Source: Actinocatenispora rupis (lineage in GTDB: Bacteria > Actinomycetota > Actinomycetes > Mycobacteriales > Micromonosporaceae). From it: a stretch of DNA of 64,000 nt. The translations under genes and the position numbers were made by a program. Of the stretch, positions 39,200 to 47,454 are shown piece by piece (the first letter of the stretch is position 1; each line of letters starts with the position of its first letter). Below the pieces are notes generated by a model that was not told where the DNA came from, ran no database searches, and saw only the letters and a list, made by a program, of their open reading frames with translations. The DNA lies in assembly GCF_016861975.1 (NCBI RefSeq), contig NZ_BOMB01000009.1, forward strand, positions 37,419 through 101,418, in the 5' to 3' direction.

Positions 39200-41446
39200 T
39201 CAGTCGCGGGTGAGCAGCGCGACCGGGTACGCGGCGAGCAGGTGCGTCAGCCGTACGGTGCCGGTCCACGCCCGGCCGGTCAGCGCGTCGGTCCACTGCC
39301 CGGACGGCAGGTCCAGCGTCGTACGGCCCCAGCCGCCGCGGCGCGCCAGCCCGAGCGGCAGCCGGGTCGCGACCGTGATCGCCCCACCCCGGTCGTACGC
39401 GACGGCGTGCTCGGCCGCGTCCCCCGTCGCCGTGCGCGCCGAGTACGACGTGAAGGCGTCGGGGCGGTCCCGGCGCAGCCGCAGCGCGCGGGAGGTGACG
39501 AGCAGCTTCGCGGCGCCGCTCGCGTCGACCGGCGGCAGCCAGCCGGAGTCGAGCCGGGCGAGCAGGTCGCGGCGCAGGTCGAAGTCGACGGGGCGACGGT
39601 TGTCCGGGTCGACGAGCGAGTTGTCCCAGAGTTCGCAGCCCTGGTACACGTCCGGTACGCCGGGCATGGTGAGCTGTACCAGCTTGGCGGACAGCGAGTT
39701 GGCCCAGCCGTACGGGGTGATGCGGGCGGCGAAACCGGCGACGGTGCCGGTCAGCCGGGCGTCGGCGTGGATCCGGTCGACGACGGCCCGCATCGCGTCC
39801 TCGAAGCCCCGGTCGGGGGCGTCCCACGAGGTCGCGGTCCGCGCCTCGCGCGCCGACTTGGTGAGTACGGCGTGCAGTCGGGTGGCGTCGATGGGCCAGG
39901 CGCCGACGACGGTCTGCCACAGCAGGTGCGCGACGGCGTCGTCGGCGAGCGGCGCCTCGGCGGTGAGCCGGTCGCGGACGGCGGCCCACTCGTCCGGGAG
40001 TTCGGCGAGGACGGCGAGCCGGGCGCGGACGTCCTCGCTCCGCTTGGTGTCGTGGGTGGACAGCGTGGTCATGCCGGCGGGGTGCCGCTGCTGCCGGCGC
40101 CGGCACGCGGCGTGGAACTCCTCGGGGGTGACCGCCACCGGGTCCGGGTGGCAGCCGACCTCGTTGCCCACGAGGAACCTGGTCCACCGGTAGAACGCGG
40201 TGTCCTCGACGCCCTTGGCCATCACCGCGCCGGACACCTGCTGGAACCGTGCCGCCAGCTCGTCGTCTACTGTGGACAGTCGGGGCACCAGCTTGTCGAC
40301 GGTACCGGCGAGGTCCGGCCGGCGCCGCCCCGCCTCGGCCGCCGCCGCGCGCAGGTCGTCCACCCCGCCCGGCAGGTACGACCGGTACGTGGGGAAGCAG
40401 GCGACCAGCTCGGCGAGCGCGTCGCGTACCGGGCCGGGGTCGTCCGTCGGCACCAGCCGTACGAGCCGGTCGAGTTCGGCGGACAGCATGCCCGTCGCCA
40501 CGTCCCGCTTGCCCTCGTACGCCAGCGCGGCGAACGGTCCGTCCACAGTGGTCAGTGCCGCCTCGCCGGCCGGATCCACGAACAGCCCGGTGACCTCGGC
40601 GAGCGCGTCGTACCCGGTCGTGCCGGCGACGGGCCAGTCGGGCAGCGCCTCGCCGCGGGCCAGGATCTTCTCGACCACGAGCCAGGCGCCCGGTGCCGCG
40701 CCGGCCAGCCACGCCAGGTACGACCCAGGGTCGCGGAGCCCGTCCGGGTGGTCGACGCGGATGCCGTCCACGTCGCCCGCGGCGTACCAGCGGAGTATCT
40801 CGGCGTGGGTGGCGTCGCGGACCGACGGGTCCTCGACCCGCAGCCCGGCGAGGTCGGACACGGCGAAGAAGCGCCGGTAGTTCAGCTCGCCGGAGCGGCG
40901 CCAGGACACGAGCCGGTAGTGCTGCCGGTCGTGCACCTCGGCGGGCGTACCGGACGCGGTGCCGGGCGCGATCGGGAACCGGTGCTCGTGGTACCGCAGC
41001 TCGTTGTCCACTATGGACAGTTCGGGCTCGTCCTCGTCGCCCAGGACCGGCAGCACCAGCCGGCCGCCGCCGTGCTCCCAGTCCACGTCGAACCAGTCCG
41101 CGTACGCCGAGCGCCGGCCCAGCCGCAGCACGTCCCACCAGGCCCGGTTGACCGCCGGTACGGCGACGCCCATGTGGTTCGGCACGATGTCCACGACAAG
41201 CCCGAGCCCGTGCGCGCGCAGCGCCGACACCAGCCGGCGCCGGCCGTCCTCGCCGCCCAGCTCGTCGTTCGGGTGCGAGTGGTCCACCACGTCGTACCCG
41301 TGCGCCGAGCCGGGCGTGGCCTGCAACTCGGGCGCCGAGTACAGGTGGGAGACGCCGAGCGCGGCGAGGTAGTCGGCGAGTCCGGCGGTCGCGTCGAAGT
41401 CGAAGTCCGGCCGCACCTGCACCCGGTACGTCGCGCGCGGCGTCAC
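39200..41446 (-). CDS. treY: malto-oligosyltrehalose synthase
   Basis: Isomerises the reducing-end alpha-1,4 bond of malto-oligosaccharides to the alpha,alpha-1,1 bond; the intracellular TreY-TreZ route to trehalose. The 748-aa GH13 protein shows PRATYRVQVRPDFDFDATAG, YLAALGVSHLYSAPELQATP and HGYDVVDHSHPNDELGGEDG, all TreY-typical. Catalytic motifs are DIVPNHMGV, GIRVDHPDGL (nucleophile Asp) and AWLVVEKIL (acid/base Glu); TLSTHDTKRSEDVRARLAVL is a TreY-specific block. GTG 41446 begins one base after the glgX/treX stop, so both are one operon. treZ, normally the partner, is not in this window. Confidence 0.95.
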   Translation of the reverse strand: MTPRATYRVQVRPDFDFDATAGLADYLAALGVSHLYSAPELQATPGSAHGYDVVDHSHPNDELGGEDGRRRLVSALRAHGLGLVVDIVPNHMGVAVPAVNRAWWDVLRLGRRSAYADWFDVDWEHGGGRLVLPVLGDEDEPELSIVDNELRYHEHRFPIAPGTASGTPAEVHDRQHYRLVSWRRSGELNYRRFFAVSDLAGLRVEDPSVRDATHAEILRWYAAGDVDGIRVDHPDGLRDPGSYLAWLAGAAPGAWLVVEKILARGEALPDWPVAGTTGYDALAEVTGLFVDPAGEAALTTVDGPFAALAYEGKRDVATGMLSAELDRLVRLVPTDDPGPVRDALAELVACFPTYRSYLPGGVDDLRAAAAEAGRRRPDLAGTVDKLVPRLSTVDDELAARFQQVSGAVMAKGVEDTAFYRWTRFLVGNEVGCHPDPVAVTPEEFHAACRRRQQRHPAGMTTLSTHDTKRSEDVRARLAVLAELPDEWAAVRDRLTAEAPLADDAVAHLLWQTVVGAWPIDATRLHAVLTKSAREARTATSWDAPDRGFEDAMRAVVDRIHADARLTGTVAGFAARITPYGWANSLSAKLVQLTMPGVPDVYQGCELWDNSLVDPDNRRPVDFDLRRDLLARLDSGWLPPVDASGAAKLLVTSRALRLRRDRPDAFTSYSARTATGDAAEHAVAYDRGGAITVATRLPLGLARRGGWGRTTLDLPSGQWTDALTGRAWTGTVRLTHLLAAYPVALLTRD

Positions 41447-41447
41447 C

Positions 41448-43565
41448 TCACACCGCCCGGATGAGCACGACCAGCGACCGCTCCTCGACCCGGATCCGGC
41501 CGCCCGCCTCGGCGACCTGGTCCTCGTCCCAGCCGTCCCCGGTCGGTTCCGCGGTGTCCAGCAGCACCCGCCACTTCTCCCCGTACTCGCTGGCCGGCGT
41601 CGTGAACGTCACCGGCTCCCAGTACGAGTTGAAGCACAGGATGAACGAGTCGTCGGTGATCTTCTCCCCGCGCGGGCCGCGCTCCCGGATGCCGTCGCCG
41701 TTGAGGAACAGCGCGACCGCCCGCCCCAGCCCGGACTCCCAGTCGTCCTCGGTCATCTCCCGCGCGTCCGGCGTGAACCACTCCACGTCCGGTACGGGCT
41801 GGCCGGCGGCGCGGCGCACCGGCCGGCCGTCGAAGAACCGCCGGCGGCGGAAGATCGGGTGCTCGGCGCGCAACGCGGAAAGCCTTGCGGTGAAAGCGAT
41901 CAGCGGACGGTCGGCGCTCTGCCAGTCCACCCAGGACAGTTCCGAGTCCTGGCAGTACGCGTTGTTGTTGCCGTGCTGGGTGCGCCCGAGCTCGTCGCCG
42001 TGCCCGAGCATCGGTGTGCCCTGCGACAGCATCAGCGTGGCGAGGAAGTTGCGCCGCTGCCGGGCGCGCAGCGCGAGTACCGTCTCGTCGTCGGTCTCGC
42101 CCTCGGTGCCGCAGTTCCAGGACCGGTTGTGGCTCTCGCCGTCGCGGTTGTTCTCGCCGTTCGCCTCGTTGTGTTTGTCGTTGTACGACACCAGGTCGTG
42201 CAGCGTGAACCCGTCGTGGCAGGTGACGAAGTTGATGCTGGCGACCGGCCGCCGCCCGTCGTCCTGGTACAGGTCGGAGGAGCCGGAGATGCGCGACGCG
42301 AACTCGCCGAGCGTGCCCGGCTCGCCGCGCCAGAAGTCCCGCAGCGTGTCCCGGTACCGGCCGTTCCACTCCGTCCACAGTGGAGGGAAGTTGCCCACCT
42401 GGTACCCGCCGGGGCCGACGTCCCACGGTTCGGCGATCAGCTTGACCTGGCTCACCACCGGGTCCTGCTGCACCACCTCGAAGAACGTGGACAGCCGGTC
42501 CACGTCGTAGAACTCCCGGGCGAGCGTGGCCGCCAGGTCGAACCGGAACCCGTCCACGTGCATCTCGGTCACCCAGTACCGCAGGGAGTCCATGATGAGC
42601 TGCAGTGACTGCGGGCTGCGCACGTTGAGGCTGTTCCCGGTGCCCGTGTAGTCCATGTAGTACTCGGGGCGGTCGTCGAGGAGCCGGTAGTACGCGGGGT
42701 TGTCGATGCCGCGGAAGCACAGCGTCGGGCCCATCTGGTTGCCCTCGGCGGTGTGGTTGTACACCACGTCGAGGATCACCTCGATGCCCGCGACGTGCAG
42801 CTCCCGTACCATCGCCTTGAACTCGCTGACCTGCTGCCCGCGCGCGCCACGCGACGCGTACCCGTTGTGCGGGGCGAGGAAGCTGATCGTGTTGTAGCCC
42901 CAGTAGTTGCGCAGGCCGCGCCGTACCAGCGCGTCGTCGTGCACGAACTGGTGCACCGGCATCAGCTCGATGGCCGTGACGCCGAGCTTCGTCAGGTGCT
43001 CGATCACCGCCGGATGCCCCAGCCCCGCGTACGTCCCGCGCAGCTCCTCCGGCACGTCCGGGTGGCGCATCGTCATGCCGCGCACGTGCGCCTCGTAGAT
43101 CACCGTCTCGTGGTACGGCCGGCGCGGCGCCCGGTCGTCCGCCCAGTCGAAGTACGGGTTGACGACGACGGACTTCGGCATGTGCGGCGCCGAGTCGGCG
43201 TCCGACCGCGAGTTCGGGTCGCCCATCCGGTACGCGAACAGCGACTCGTCCCAGTCGATCTCGCCCTCGACGGCCTTCGCGTACGGGTCGAGGAGCAGCT
43301 TGTTCGCGTTGCAGCGCAGCCCCTTCTTCGGGTCGTACGGCCCGTGCACGCGGAACCCGTACCGCTGGCCGGGCGACACGCCGGGCAGGTACCCGTGCCA
43401 GACGAACCCGTCGCTCTCCGGCAGGCGTACCCGGGTCTCGCTGCCGTCGCCTTCGAACAGGCACACCTCGACGGCGTCGGCGACCTCGGAGAACAGGGCG
43501 AAGTTGGTGCCGACCCCGTCGTAGCTGGCGCCCAGCGGATAGGCGGTCCCAGGCCAGACCTGCAT
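41448..43565 (-). CDS. glgX: glycogen debranching enzyme GlgX/TreX
   Basis: Hydrolyses alpha-1,6 branches of glycogen to give linear maltodextrins for TreY. The 705-aa GH13 protein has an N-terminal CBM48 (VWPGTAYPLGASYDGVGTNF; VWHGYLPGVSPGQRYGFRVH) and catalytic motifs DVVYNHTAEG, HVDGFRFDLA (Asp), KLIAEPWDVG (Glu) and NFVTCHDGFTLHDLVSYNDK. NYWGYNTISFLAPHNGYAS and YCQDSELSWVDW are isoamylase hallmarks. GGAGGAG precedes the ATG at 43565 by a few bases. First gene of the treX-treY operon. Confidence 0.95.
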   Translation of the reverse strand: MQVWPGTAYPLGASYDGVGTNFALFSEVADAVEVCLFEGDGSETRVRLPESDGFVWHGYLPGVSPGQRYGFRVHGPYDPKKGLRCNANKLLLDPYAKAVEGEIDWDESLFAYRMGDPNSRSDADSAPHMPKSVVVNPYFDWADDRAPRRPYHETVIYEAHVRGMTMRHPDVPEELRGTYAGLGHPAVIEHLTKLGVTAIELMPVHQFVHDDALVRRGLRNYWGYNTISFLAPHNGYASRGARGQQVSEFKAMVRELHVAGIEVILDVVYNHTAEGNQMGPTLCFRGIDNPAYYRLLDDRPEYYMDYTGTGNSLNVRSPQSLQLIMDSLRYWVTEMHVDGFRFDLAATLAREFYDVDRLSTFFEVVQQDPVVSQVKLIAEPWDVGPGGYQVGNFPPLWTEWNGRYRDTLRDFWRGEPGTLGEFASRISGSSDLYQDDGRRPVASINFVTCHDGFTLHDLVSYNDKHNEANGENNRDGESHNRSWNCGTEGETDDETVLALRARQRRNFLATLMLSQGTPMLGHGDELGRTQHGNNNAYCQDSELSWVDWQSADRPLIAFTARLSALRAEHPIFRRRRFFDGRPVRRAAGQPVPDVEWFTPDAREMTEDDWESGLGRAVALFLNGDGIRERGPRGEKITDDSFILCFNSYWEPVTFTTPASEYGEKWRVLLDTAEPTGDGWDEDQVAEAGGRIRVEERSLVVLIRAV

Positions 43566-43697
43566 CGTGCTCCTCCCGGTGCGGTGGGCGACGTCCGATG
43601 CGAAACCTAGCCCACCGGCGACAGTCCCGAAGCCTCTACTCTTCGTGGTCGACTACCGACCGAATAGTAGTCGGGTTCCGGTCTCCGGGTACGACAA

Positions 43698-43728
43698 CGC
43701 CCGGCGAGGCGGATGCCTGCGCCGGGCG
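43698..43728 (-). terminator. terminator after the 98-aa gene
   Basis: CGCCCGGCG (43698-43706) pairs perfectly with CGCCGGGCG (43720-43728), 15 bases past the stop of the minus-strand gene at 43744. Confidence 0.7.
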
Positions 43729-43743
43729 TACGAGGGGGTGGGG

Positions 43744-44040
43744 TCAGCCGAGCAGCTGGTGCGCGAGCGGCCCGATCGGGCACAACATGAACGGACGGCC
43801 GCAGGAGCACTGTTCCGCGCCCACACCGGGCACGGTGACCCGGTGGTGCTGGTCGATGACCTGCATGACGAAGCTCCGCCAGCGGTCCGGGTCCTCGACC
43901 ACCGGCCAGCGACCGGCGTCCGACTCGACCAGCGGCGCGAACGCCTCGGCGAGCGCGGAGTCGGTCGGAGTGGGTGTCAACGCCGGTGCGACGTGCCCCG
44001 TCGGTACGGTCGGAGCGGAGGCGCCGAAGTGCGTGACCAT
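43744..44040 (-). CDS. small Cys-containing conserved-type protein, 98 aa
   Basis: No family recognised. The N-terminal half is Thr/Pro/Ala-rich (MVTHFGASAPTVPTGHVAPA). The second half is compact: RWRSFVMQVIDQHHRVTVPG followed by GAEQCSCGRPFMLCPIGPLA. The CxCGxPxxxC pattern and the preceding His pair look like a zinc or redox site. GGGGG lies about 8 bases before the ATG at 44040. It has its own terminator and no obvious operon partner. Intracellular, since there is no signal peptide or membrane helix. Confidence 0.72.
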   Translation of the reverse strand: MVTHFGASAPTVPTGHVAPALTPTPTDSALAEAFAPLVESDAGRWPVVEDPDRWRSFVMQVIDQHHRVTVPGVGAEQCSCGRPFMLCPIGPLAHQLLG

Positions 44041-44208
44041 GCCAGGACCCCCTTGGTGCGGTGAGTGCCGAGCGCGCCGGACGGGCGCGCCGGATCCCTG
44101 CCGGGTACGTGCGAAGGTTGCGCACGCGCGGCAGGTAAATCCGAAGAGTATCTGTGTAACTACATGGTGTTGTCGCGGGGCCCGTTCACGCAGCCGTAAC
44201 CCGGGAAT

Positions 44209-45378
44209 TCACCTGGTCAGCGCAACGGAATCCGGGCGGCCGAGCGCGATCGCCGCAAGGTTCCGCAGCGACGTGGTGCCCGGCCGGAAGTACTCGTCGT
44301 GGGCGTGCACGCCGGCGGTCGAGAACACCCGCGCCCCGAACTCCGGATCCACCGGCGCCGTCCCGTGACCGACACCCAACACCTGCACGTCCGGTACGTC
44401 CTGGATCCAGTCGCCCGGCGCGCAACCCGCCCACACCCGCGCCCACGTACGCAGGCCGCGGACCGTGTCGGCGCCCATGCCCGGACTGCCGACCACGGCG
44501 ACGTCGGTCACCGCCGACGGCAGGCCGTGCGCCGACAGGCCCGCCACGACGCTGCCGTAGCTGTGGCCGACGACGGCGACCCGGACGCCGGGGCGTACCG
44601 CGGTCAGGCCGGCGACGAAGCGGTCCAGCGCCGTCGCGCCCGCCCGGGCCAGCTCCTCCCGCGCCGCACCGCGCCCCAGGTCGGGCGGTGGCCGGTAGCC
44701 CAGCCACGCGACGACCGCCACGTGCTCCTGCGGCGACTCGGCGCGCATCTGCTCGTACAGCTCCTGCCCGGCGACCCGCACCGGCCGGTACGGGTGGGCC
44801 GGCCCGGCGCGGTCGAAGTTGTAGGCGGTGGTGCCGACGCCGGGGACGACCACGGCGACCCGGTCCGCGCTGGCCAGGTCGCCGAACACCTCGGCGAGCC
44901 GGCCGCCGGACCGCAGGTCGAACGCGAGCATCTGCCGGCCCTCGCCCGCCCACGCCGAGAACCGGGCCTCCGACGTACGCATGGTGCGGTCGTTCGCCGC
45001 GTACCGGAGGGCGATGGGGACGCCGTCGAGGTTGCCGACCACGGCCGGGAACCGCTCGACGAGGCGGGCGGACTCGGTCACCGGCAGGCCCGCGAAGAAC
45101 GCGGCGACCTCGGCCGGCGACGCCGTACGCGGGTCGGGGAGGGTGCGGCCGTCGACGCGGGCGTGCAGCCATTCGCGTTCGGTGGCGGTCATCGGCAGGG
45201 CGGCCTGCGCGGCGCCCGGCGTGAACAGGGCGACCACGGCGGACGGCACCGGTACGGCGAGTGCGAGCGCCAACGCCAGCAGGAGTTGCCGGCCCCAGGC
45301 CAAGCGGACGTGCCTCGCATGGAGGACGCGCCCGCTGTGTCTGTTTAGTCCGTTCCGCCGGTTCATGGTTCCGACCAT
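44209..45378 (-). CDS. secreted alpha/beta hydrolase (DUF1023 type)
   Basis: A 389-aa exported serine hydrolase. The signal region is WGRQLLLALALALAVPVPSA (cleavage near PGAAQAALP). The hydrolase domain shows VAVVVPGVGTTAYNFDR, WLGYRPPPDLGRGAAREELA and the nucleophile elbow VAVVGHSYGSVVAGLSAHGL, with a His near AGVHAHDEYFRPG. This GVGT...GHSYGS layout is the DUF1023 group. An ATG 12 bases downstream (MNRRNGL) is an alternative start. Natural substrate unknown. Confidence 0.87.
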   Translation of the reverse strand: MVGTMNRRNGLNRHSGRVLHARHVRLAWGRQLLLALALALAVPVPSAVVALFTPGAAQAALPMTATEREWLHARVDGRTLPDPRTASPAEVAAFFAGLPVTESARLVERFPAVVGNLDGVPIALRYAANDRTMRTSEARFSAWAGEGRQMLAFDLRSGGRLAEVFGDLASADRVAVVVPGVGTTAYNFDRAGPAHPYRPVRVAGQELYEQMRAESPQEHVAVVAWLGYRPPPDLGRGAAREELARAGATALDRFVAGLTAVRPGVRVAVVGHSYGSVVAGLSAHGLPSAVTDVAVVGSPGMGADTVRGLRTWARVWAGCAPGDWIQDVPDVQVLGVGHGTAPVDPEFGARVFSTAGVHAHDEYFRPGTTSLRNLAAIALGRPDSVALTR

Positions 45379-45924
45379 CGTGCCCTACCGACGCGAGTCT
45401 GGTACCCCCCACCGGTACGCCACGTGCGGTGGATGGGACGCGCTTTCCTGCGCCGGCGCGCTTTGCGTCGTTACCTGCTTCGGAGCGCCGATCCGTTACG
45501 TGCTCGGCACTCCCGGTTTTGCCCTGCGCGGGGGGTACGGGTGCTGCGCGTGTGCGCCGCCCCCGTGATGGTCCTTCCCCGGTGCTGATCGCCCCTGCCG
45601 AGGCATGGGGGTGCGAGAGAAGACTCCGTCCTCTCTCGCGCTCTCTCCTGCCACAGGGGGCGGAGCCTCCTTTGGAAACCCCTGAAGTAGGCCGATGCTT
45701 TCGCGTTCGCCTCTCGACACCGACCCAAGTCGCTGCGCGCCAACCGGATTTGGCTCGATCCACCGGCGTGCTGCTACCCCGAGAAGTAGGCGACCTCCTG
45801 CCCAGCCCCGGTCACCACCGCCCCCGGTGATGCCCGTTGCCCCACCCGATGTTCGCCGGCGTGATGTTGGCGCCTCCGCGCCCAGCACAGGACACCGTGA
45901 CGTGCCGGGTGGTGCGGGGGTGCC

Positions 45925-45952
45925 GGGGGGGGGGGGGGGGGGGGGGGGGGGG
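45925..45952. repeat. poly-G homopolymer, 28 bases
   Basis: Counted directly: 28 consecutive G after TGCC and before CGAAGCCCC. It lies outside any gene, about 100 bases downstream of the minus-strand tRNA-Gly end. Confidence 0.85.
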
Positions 45953-46006
45953 CGAAGCCCCTCCGGCGCGGGGTCCGGGGGCCGCGCCCCCGGAAGAAAT
46001 GGCGAA

Positions 46007-46041
46007 GGGGTCATGTCCGCGCTTTCCGCGGACATGACCCC
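46007..46041 (-). terminator. terminator of tRNA-Gly
   Basis: GGGGTCATGTCCGCG (46007-46021) and CGCGGACATGACCCC (46027-46041) form a perfect 15-bp stem with a 5-base loop, starting 11 bases after the tRNA 3' end. Confidence 0.88.
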
Positions 46042-46051
46042 TGCAACCCCG

Positions 46052-46124
46052 AGCGGACGACGGGATTCGAACCCGCGACCCTCACCTTGGCAAGGTGATG
46101 CGCTACCAGCTGCGCTACGTCCGC
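46052..46124 (-). tRNA. tRNA-Gly(GCC)
   Basis: Reads GCGGACG (acceptor), TA, GCGC-AGCTGGTA-GCGC (D arm), A, TCACC-TTGCCAA-GGTGA (anticodon arm, anticodon GCC), a 5-base variable loop, GCGGG-TTCGAAT-CCCGT (T arm) and CGTCCGC, discriminator U. All stems pair (one G-U in the T arm). 73 bases; CCA is not encoded. A strong hairpin terminator follows at once. Confidence 0.96.
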
Positions 46125-46152
46125 GTGCGGGGTCGATGGTAGCGCATGGGGG

Positions 46153-47382
46153 TCAGGGGGTGGTGAGGGTGGTGATGCCGCGGGCGGCGAGGTGGTCGGG
46201 GCGGTGGGTGTCGTCGGTGTGGACGATGGCGAGGCGGTGGCCGGCGGCGGCGTGGGCCATCCAGGCGTCGAAGAAGGTGCCGCCGGGGGCGGTGGCGGAG
46301 CGGGTGTCGAGGTCGCCGTCGTACACGAGGGCGGTGGTGCGTGGGGCGGGTGTGGGCGGCTCGGCCCGGTACTCGCGGATCAGGTCGGCGTACGCCTGGC
46401 CGGCGGGTTTGGTGGTGCCGTCGGTGTCGATGAGGCCGAGGGTGTATTCGAGTTCGGGGAAGTCGGCGAGGCTGCGGTCGACGTCGTGCGAGCACCACCA
46501 GGTGACGGCGGGTACGTCGGTGCAGGTGGCGATGTTGCGGATGGTGGCTTCGGTGAACGCGGCGGCGTCGCCGGCGGGTACGTGGGGTTGTGGGGCGCCG
46601 GCTTCCTGTACCCAGACGGGCCGGTGCGGGTCGGTGGCGTACGCCTTGGCGAGTTCGACGAGGTATTCGCCGAGGTGGGTGGCGGCGACGGAGAGCGGGC
46701 CGTACCGGCGGGCGCAGTCGTACGAGAAGACCCAGGGGTGGATGGTGGTCATCCCACCCTTGCGGGCGGACTGCTGCGGGGTGAAGGGGTGCCCGTCGGT
46801 GTAGAAGGCGGCGTCGTACGCGGAGTGCGTGACGAGCCGGTCGGGGAGCGCCTCGGTGGCGGCGGCGAGCAGTTCGTCGAGGTACTCGTCGATCTGGCCG
46901 GGGCTGGCGGGGTTGTGCTGGACGAGGTTGTTGAGTTCGTTGCCGAGCTGGTAGCCGACGACGTTGGGGCGGTCGGCGAGGGCGGCGCCGAGCGCGCGCA
47001 GGTACCGGACCTTGGCGGCGCGTACCCGGGGGTCGGTGAACAGGTTCGATTCGTGCCAGGTCAGCGTCCAGGACGGGTAGAAGTCGAAGCTGGAGAGGTG
47101 GCCCTGGATGGCGTCGACGGTGACGTCGAGGCCGGCGTCGGCGGCGGCGTCGACGAGGGCGCGCAGGTCGTCGACGGCGCGCGGGTTGACGAACGTGGCG
47201 TTCGGCTGGAACACCGGCCACAGGCAGAACGCGCGGATGTGGTCGACGCCGAGCGCGGCGATCTGCGCCAGGTCGCGGCGGGTGGCGTCGAGGTCCATCG
47301 CGTACCAGGAGTGGAACCAGTGCTTGGACGGCGTGTAGTTGACGCCGAAGCGCAACCGTCCCTGCTGTGCGAACGTCGTCAT
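46153..47382 (-). CDS. GH5-like glycosidase
   Basis: A 409-aa intracellular-looking TIM-barrel glycosidase (no signal peptide). RLRFGVNYTPSKHWFHSWYA begins strand 1; DHIRAFCLWPVFQPNATFVN, LDVTVDAIQGHLSSFDFYPS and NVVGYQLGNELNNLVQHNPA follow, with Glu of GNELNN as the likely acid/base. PVWVQEAGAPQPHVP holds the likely nucleophile Glu. This layout fits clan GH-A (GH5, GH2-like). Substrate is not evident; beta-mannan, beta-glucan or a glycoconjugate are possible. The last 60 residues form an extra domain (TALVYDGDLDTRSATAPGGT). Its 5' side is 72 bases from the lipoprotein stop. Confidence 0.82.
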   Translation of the reverse strand: MTTFAQQGRLRFGVNYTPSKHWFHSWYAMDLDATRRDLAQIAALGVDHIRAFCLWPVFQPNATFVNPRAVDDLRALVDAAADAGLDVTVDAIQGHLSSFDFYPSWTLTWHESNLFTDPRVRAAKVRYLRALGAALADRPNVVGYQLGNELNNLVQHNPASPGQIDEYLDELLAAATEALPDRLVTHSAYDAAFYTDGHPFTPQQSARKGGMTTIHPWVFSYDCARRYGPLSVAATHLGEYLVELAKAYATDPHRPVWVQEAGAPQPHVPAGDAAAFTEATIRNIATCTDVPAVTWWCSHDVDRSLADFPELEYTLGLIDTDGTTKPAGQAYADLIREYRAEPPTPAPRTTALVYDGDLDTRSATAPGGTFFDAWMAHAAAGHRLAIVHTDDTHRPDHLAARGITTLTTP

Positions 47383-47454
47383 CGTCGCCCTCCCACCGCG
47401 AAATTCATCCGATCATACGGGTGGGTTCCGGGGCGGCTCGGTGGCTGACGGTGG

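Larger units (their letters stand above)
45379..46051. other. long intergenic region with a 28-G tract and hairpins
   Basis: About 670 bases without a supportable gene; frames across it change composition and carry no recognisable domain. 45605-45660 has pyrimidine-rich CTCTCTC stretches. A run of 28 consecutive G lies at 45925-45952, followed by CCGGGGGC-CGC-GCCCCCGG (45975-45993), a perfect 8-bp hairpin, and then the tRNA terminator. The block GGGGCGAAGCCCC next to it is typical of intergenic actinomycete repeats. Confidence 0.6.

Noticed and set aside
45379..46050. Protein-coding frames in the intergenic region next to tRNA-Gly
   Set aside because: Candidate products are low-complexity (poly-Gly or Pro from the G tract), lack ribosome sites and recognisable domains.
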